Program-made: the position numbers and the translations under genes | In this document: positions 59,089-64,000 of the stretch, piece by piece | Layout of the letters: every line of letters starts with the position of its first letter | How positions within the stretch are numbered: position 1 is the stretch's first letter | Notes under the pieces: model-generated | Databases searched by the model: none | Told to the model about the DNA's origin: nothing | The model's input: the letters and a program-made list of their open reading frames with translations, nothing else | Assembly (NCBI GenBank): GCA_964007475.1 | Contig: OZ023274.1 | Location: forward strand, 27,495,090 to 27,559,089 | DNA: 64,000 nt | Origin: Hybos culiciformis | Taxonomy: Eukaryota; Arthropoda; Insecta; Diptera; Hybotidae | Direction of reading: 5' to 3'

Positions 59089-59574
59089 TGTGCAACCCGC
59101 CAACACTACTCAGCTACGGCTGTTGCACTCTTTTTCCTTATTTCATACTTACCTCTAGTTTTCTATATTTACTTACCTTTTCCTAAATCCCGAGTTTATA
59201 CAGTTGTAGCATTTTACAACTTCTTCAATATAATTTTAAATATCTAATTCATTCAATAATTCAATAATTATTTTATTCAAAATTACCAAAAGTGTCAATT
59301 ATGCACTTTTGGTTATTTTCTCACTCCACCTACAATTTTGATTCGTTTAATCAAAATTGTAGTTTTGCAATTATTCATGCTTTCTTTCCAATATATTCTT
59401 TTATAAGACTTAAGCTTAGAATTAAGAAACACAGTTGTAAGTTAATCGTTAGATAAAAAAGTTCGTTCGAAGTAAAGTAAAGTGCGTTTAAATTATAGTA
59501 AAATAGAGTAGGGAAGTGTTAGGGAAAGTAAATCAATTAGAATAGATCAGGAAGTGAAAGTTATTAAAATTACA
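59089..59574 (+). mobile_element. possible LTR of a retrotransposon
   Basis: The segment begins TGTGCAACCCGCC (an alternative start is TGTTGCACTC at 59121), ends TTACA and is followed directly by a TGG-initiated primer-binding-site-like sequence. TG...CA ends and this start style are common in BEL/Pao LTRs. Two stable hairpins lie inside (ACCAAAAGTG...CACTTTTGGT near 59285, CTACAATTTTGATT...AATCAAAATTGTAG near 59330). No second LTR or gag-pol frame is present in the window, so it would be a broken element. This may instead be unrelated sequence. Confidence 0.35.
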
Positions 59575-59589
59575 TGGCGATCCTGCCAC
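59575..59589 (+). other. possible tRNA primer-binding site
   Basis: TGGCGATCCTGCCAC begins with TGG, the complement of a tRNA CCA end, at the position expected immediately after an LTR. The matching tRNA was not identified. Confidence 0.3.
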
Positions 59590-59690
59590 TTAAAGTTTTT
59601 TTAAGTGTTTTTTCTAATTAAAAAAAAAAAAAATCAGTAAAAATAAAATATAAATTGAAAATAATAAATAAATAAATAGTGAATTGAAAA

Positions 59691-59815
59691 ATTAAGAAAT
59701 GGTGTTAATCTAAATTAGTAAAAAAATTAAGAAATGGTGTTAATCTAAATTATTAAAAAAGTTAGGAAATGGTGTTAATCTAAATTAGTAAAAAATTGAG
59801 AAATGGTGTTAATCT
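59691..59815 (+). repeat. tandem repeat, four ~35-bp units
   Basis: GAAATGGTGTTAATCTAAA recurs four times with A-rich linkers (59695, 59730, 59765, 59799). Non-coding; it would fall in the leader if the LTR call is right. Confidence 0.85.
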
Positions 59816-60094
59816 AAAAAAAAAATAAAAATTAATCAAAGTGCAATAAAATGAAAGAAATAAATTTAGAAGTGCAATGAAAAATTAAAAATTAAAAAAA
59901 AAAACTAGTTTTTATATATAAACATAAATTAAAGTGCCGTCGGCAGAACAAAATATGTGCAAAGTGCAATAGACTTATGAAAAATAAATTATTATTAATA
60001 TTGTAAAAAAAAGTGACTAGAAAAATAGTGTTAACTAAATTTAAATAGATAAATAATTTAAACTTAAACTAAATAATTAAATAATTAGAAAAAA

Positions 60095-60328
60095 ACACGA
60101 AGCAGTCATAGAACTGCCTACAGAAGTTTATACTTAAGATTTAAACTATGAAATAACAGTGGCTACAAATAATGGACTGCTTTTGGACTGATGGACTGAT
60201 TTTTATTTTAATTTACATTTTTTACTGAGCAGCCCATCATTTGTAGCCACTGTTATTCATAGTTTTTTTCATAGTTTTTAAATCTTTAAGTATAAACTTC
60301 TGTAGGCAGTTCTATGACTGCTTCGTGT
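60095..60328. repeat. long hairpin with ~90-100 bp arms
   Basis: ACACGAAGCAGTCATAGAAC at 60095 pairs with GTTCTATGACTGCTTCGTGT ending at 60328. The complementarity continues through CTGCCTACAGAAGTTTATACTTAAG and GGCTACAAAT to about 60182 and 60229, with one 15-base bulge (ATAGTTTTTTTCATA). The loop is ~45 bases. Transcription of either strand would give a long double-stranded stem. Confidence 0.88.
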
Positions 60329-63300
60329 TTTTTTTTTTATTAAATACCGGTATTTTGTTCCCACACTTTTACGCACTAAATATTTAAAATCTTTTTTATT
60401 TGTTTGTTTGTTAAGTTACGGTATTACCGCAAGAACACAATTTAGGATTAACATAAAATACAAAAAAAAAAAAAAAAAACTAAAAGAAAATAAAGAAGAG
60501 TAAATTACATAAAATGTTCGAAAAAATTCCAATTTCTTTATAGGTTTTATTTTTAAAATATGCAGCACTAAAAAATAAAAAAAAAAAATAAAAAACCAAA
60601 AATTCATATATATAATGTTTTTACTTTAATTCACCGTGTTATTTTCTACAAATATATACATATAATATACTTTAAATGGATAATAAATATTTTAATGAAA
60701 TTAGGAAATGATTGTAGAATTTCGTAAAGTATTTTTTTAATTTTAAGTAGTTATTTTTATGTAACCACAGTATGTGTATGATTAACTTTAAAGAAATACA
60801 AAAATGTTTATATATCAATGGTGTCCCAGTAAATTGTAGTTTTCTCGTTTTATTGCTAAATAAAATTTAGTAACAGATAAAACTAGCTCATGGTAGACCC
60901 ACTAATCAACTGTATATCTAGAAGTTTTTCCATTTGTAGAAATTAAAATGTGATGGACAGTATTTAGTTCAACTTTTTTTAATTCATTTTCGGTATTTAA
61001 ACTGAAATAAGTTTTTGTGGTATTAAAACTAATAATTTAATACTTTCGGTTTTATGGGCAAATAGAATTCAATGCCAGGTAATGTAATGTTTAAAAAAAA
61101 CTTTTATTCAAATCTAATATTATATATTTTGCTTTATAAGCATAAACCGCGCGAATTCTTGTACGAATTGGTCTCGATTTATAAATTTTCTGAAATTACC
61201 GCCACTCTTAAGCAAGTTTTTTTTGAATTTTTTTTTTTTGTGAAAAATATTTTCAGTGTTTTATATGTGCTCTTAATTTGAAAATATTTTATGATTGTAT
61301 GGTGTTCAAAAAGTGGGAGGATCATTTTTCTCTTAATTTTACTATAGATTGTTAGTATACGCGAAAAATAAAGTGTGGGTGCGGAATGAAAATATGTTGA
61401 TCTCTTTTTAAAATTATAATCTATTCTATTGTCCAATGTTTGGGGTTTTTTTTTTTTGTGTGGAGCTTTTCTATAAAACTTCTGATATTGTGTTGGGGTA
61501 AATTTTCACTCTGTAAGTATAGTATGGTATATTCGAATAAATATATTAATTTTCCACTTAATTTAATTTGAATTAAAAAGATTTATGTTCATAAAACATT
61601 TTACGAAATAATTAATTTAATTCGACAAAACTTACTCTATTGTTTTTGTTTGTCATTTTCAAACTTTTTTGTAGAATAATTCAATATTCATGCGTTTATT
61701 CAACATGTTTAGTTTAAAAGAAAATCTTTTTCAATAATTTATTTTTTTTTGAAATTCCCGCCAAATCGTATTTATTATTGGAATTTTTATATATTAAATT
61801 TTATTTCCAGCAAATAGGACATAAAAATGTGGATTGTTGCTCATTCAAATTTTATTAAATACATAAAAATTTGCGACTGGAATCACTTAAGGATTTTATT
61901 TATATTAAACGGGTGGGTAAGATTTATTGAGAAAACGTGGGAATATCTCACCCCATTATTTTCAATTTAAATATAAATTTAATAACATTGAATAAAGGTA
62001 AATAATTTATCAGACAAGATTATTCTATGTTGTATATATATTGCTTTATTGATGGAATTTAAAATTTATACAGCTGTACAGTATAGTATACTATAGAAAT
62101 ATACTAGAAATAGTGAAGGGATGTGGAAATTAAAAGAGAAAACAAATCAAATGGATTTTGATTTTTTTTTTTGCTAAAGTTGAAATTGTTCAAGAAAATC
62201 TTATTCTAATAATTCAATTAAGATTTGTTTAATTATTATATACTTGACCATATTATTTAACGTTTGTTTCGAATATTAATTGTGAATTACGCATATGAAA
62301 AATTTCGAACTTAGTAGGTACTTTTAAAACTAAATAATTTTAAAATTTATTGAAATATTTTTATATGTATCTTTTTAATAATTGCGCCTGATTATTTTGA
62401 ATTGAATAATCTACGTATATAATCACGAATAAATTTTCTATATAATATAAAAATATACTAAAGATATCTATTATGATTCTTTGAAATCAGATGCTCTACC
62501 AGAAGAATACAAGTTTTCCTTGTAATTGTTTTTTATGGTAAGAATTTAAGAATATTATTTTTGATACAAATATTTTTTTTTTCGTTTTGATCTTAAAAAA
62601 CTATTTTTTTTACTTTTATTATTTGTAAATTTAGCATAAAAAAATTCTATTCAAAATTGTAGCACGTGTTACGTAAAATAACATATAGGAGCATATACAG
62701 ATAAACTGGCGCCCTTTTTTAAATCAAGGTTTTCAATTAATTATACTTATTTTATATGTGCAGAGATCTTTTTATTCTATGACGTGTATTTTACTGAACG
62801 AATCTATCTTTAAAACATTTTTTTGAGCTATAAATTATTTTATTATAATATTTAATGAGATTATAAATCTGAATTTGATTTTATTTTTCCGAAATTAAAC
62901 ATCGTAAAATTGTCATTGTTAAGAAAACTTCGTTATAAAATTCTAAATATGCATTCAACAGAATCTTCTAAAAATTTATTTCAGGCGGGAAGACTTTTGA
63001 TAGAACACCCGCATATAATAATTTGTTATTTTGTGTGTAAACATTATTAGGGATGTTACTTGAAATAAAAGGACAAAACGCACAATAGTAATATTTTTTT
63101 TTACTTCATAACAATAATATCTTTTTTTTTTTTGGAAGAAAAATTGTGCACAGCTGGCAATTTCATAAACCTAAGAATCAATCTTTTTTTATAAGATATG
63201 TTTCATATTATTATATATTAAATTACATTAAAAAGCCTTGATATTTATTTAAAAAAAAAAAAATCATATAAGATGATGAGGAATTGTATTTTTTTCTTAA

Positions 63301-64000
63301 ATATTTTATGTCAATCATGAATTCAACTTACTGTATACTTTAAGTAAAGAATTTATTCTGATTAGACCGATTAGATCTCCGTAGTATTTTTTCATACACA
63401 CTTAAGATAAAAAAAATGCAATAAAATGACGAAACCTGAAGTTTGACAAGCCGTAATGAAGTGATAAGATAATAATTGTATATGGAACTAATTTATGTTA
63501 TGATTTTTATATAAACTTGATAAAAATATTCCCATGGGAAAATAATTTTATAATAAATGAAAAATATCATAAAATTTCTTATCTTTAATATTTTTAAAAT
63601 TTATTTGCCAAATATTTCAATTAAAAACATTATTTTTGTATCGACTTTTCTATGTACAAAACTTTTTTTATATTATGGCTCCAGAAGAAAACATTTTTTT
63701 TGAATATAAGATAAAAAGGTTAAAAATTCAATAAATAATTTTCGAACAATAAAATTTTATGTTTCGCCTTCAAACTATTACTACTATTTAGTTGGTTTTG
63801 AATCAAATACAGATTTTATACACATGAAAAGAAATTTACCCAAAACTATAAATTAATATCTATAAGTGTTTTATCATTATCCGAATATTAATTCGTTGAT
63901 ATAAAAATTGAGTCAATAATTCAAAAAATAAACAGCAGCTACAATTACTACAATTTATTAATTATATAATGCTAATCTATCAAAATTTGTTTATTTATCT
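60329..64000. other. AT-rich DNA, no gene supported
   Basis: Open frames at 60416-60607 (minus), 61072-61281 (plus) and 61179-61436 (minus) are low-complexity Phe/Lys/Ile-rich translations with no motif. No terminal repeats or tRNA-like boxes were recognised. Confidence 0.6.

Noticed and set aside
61072..61436. Two overlapping open frames (69 and 85 codons) on opposite strands
   Set aside because: Low-complexity Phe/Lys/Ile-rich translations of AT runs; no motif, no partner exon.

Overview
The window is very AT-rich eukaryotic DNA, almost certainly from an arthropod and most likely an insect. It has long A and T runs, no bacterial gene organisation, and remnants of hAT, Tc1/mariner DD37E, pogo-like and other TIR transposons typical of insect genomes. 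I cannot decide the order from sequence alone; a braconid-type wasp or a hemipteran would both fit. Only one long open reading frame is present (55581-57182, minus). Nearly everything else is repeat or mobile-element DNA.

The dominant structure is a giant inverted repeat. Bases 618-19916 (left arm) match the reverse complement of 20253-37442 (right arm). The spacer holds a 200-base N gap (19917-20116) and about 136 bases, of which the first ~80 are strikingly GC-rich. The arms agree to within a few percent by eye, with scattered substitutions and small indels and one large difference: a 2,101-bp TIR element (15129-17229, flanked by CAG) sits inside the left copy of a Tc1-type transposon and is absent from the right copy. 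Removing it and one CAG makes the arms 17,195 and 17,190 bases. The structure is either a real, ageing palindrome or two haplotypes joined head to head by the assembly.

Mirrored features in the arms are: CACTG-ended MITEs (five copies per arm), a 170-bp foldback of the word ACGGTGAATTGCTAT, a hAT deletion derivative with an 8-bp ATTATACC duplication, a 142-bp hairpin element, the Tc1-type transposon, and, at the centre, a foldback element made of GATGAGTTAGTTCA words. Left of the palindrome (1-605) is the 3' end of another hAT element with a frameshifted transposase; its end lies 13 bp from the palindrome boundary.

Right of the palindrome (37443-64000) is ordinary AT-rich DNA with islands: one CACTA/CACTG MITE (40261), a possible decayed protein fragment (41470-41760), a 941-bp element with perfect 29-bp TIRs and four exact copies of CGTTCCCGGAATGACG (43227-44167), a 921-bp TIR element carrying a broken zinc-finger-like reading frame (46541-47461), three tRNA-like Pol III units (53.5-55.2 kb), the 533-codon gene, a pogo-like MITE (57496), a 12-bp minisatellite (58079), a possible LTR plus primer-binding site (59089-59589) followed by leader repeats, and a ~100-bp-stem hairpin (60095-60328).

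The gene at 55581-57182 is the most interesting single locus. It encodes a signal-peptide, Cys-rich ectodomain, transmembrane segment and basic tail fused to an endonuclease/exonuclease/phosphatase (EEP) domain whose active-site residues are partly eroded. No operon-like or pathway relationship between genes is visible.
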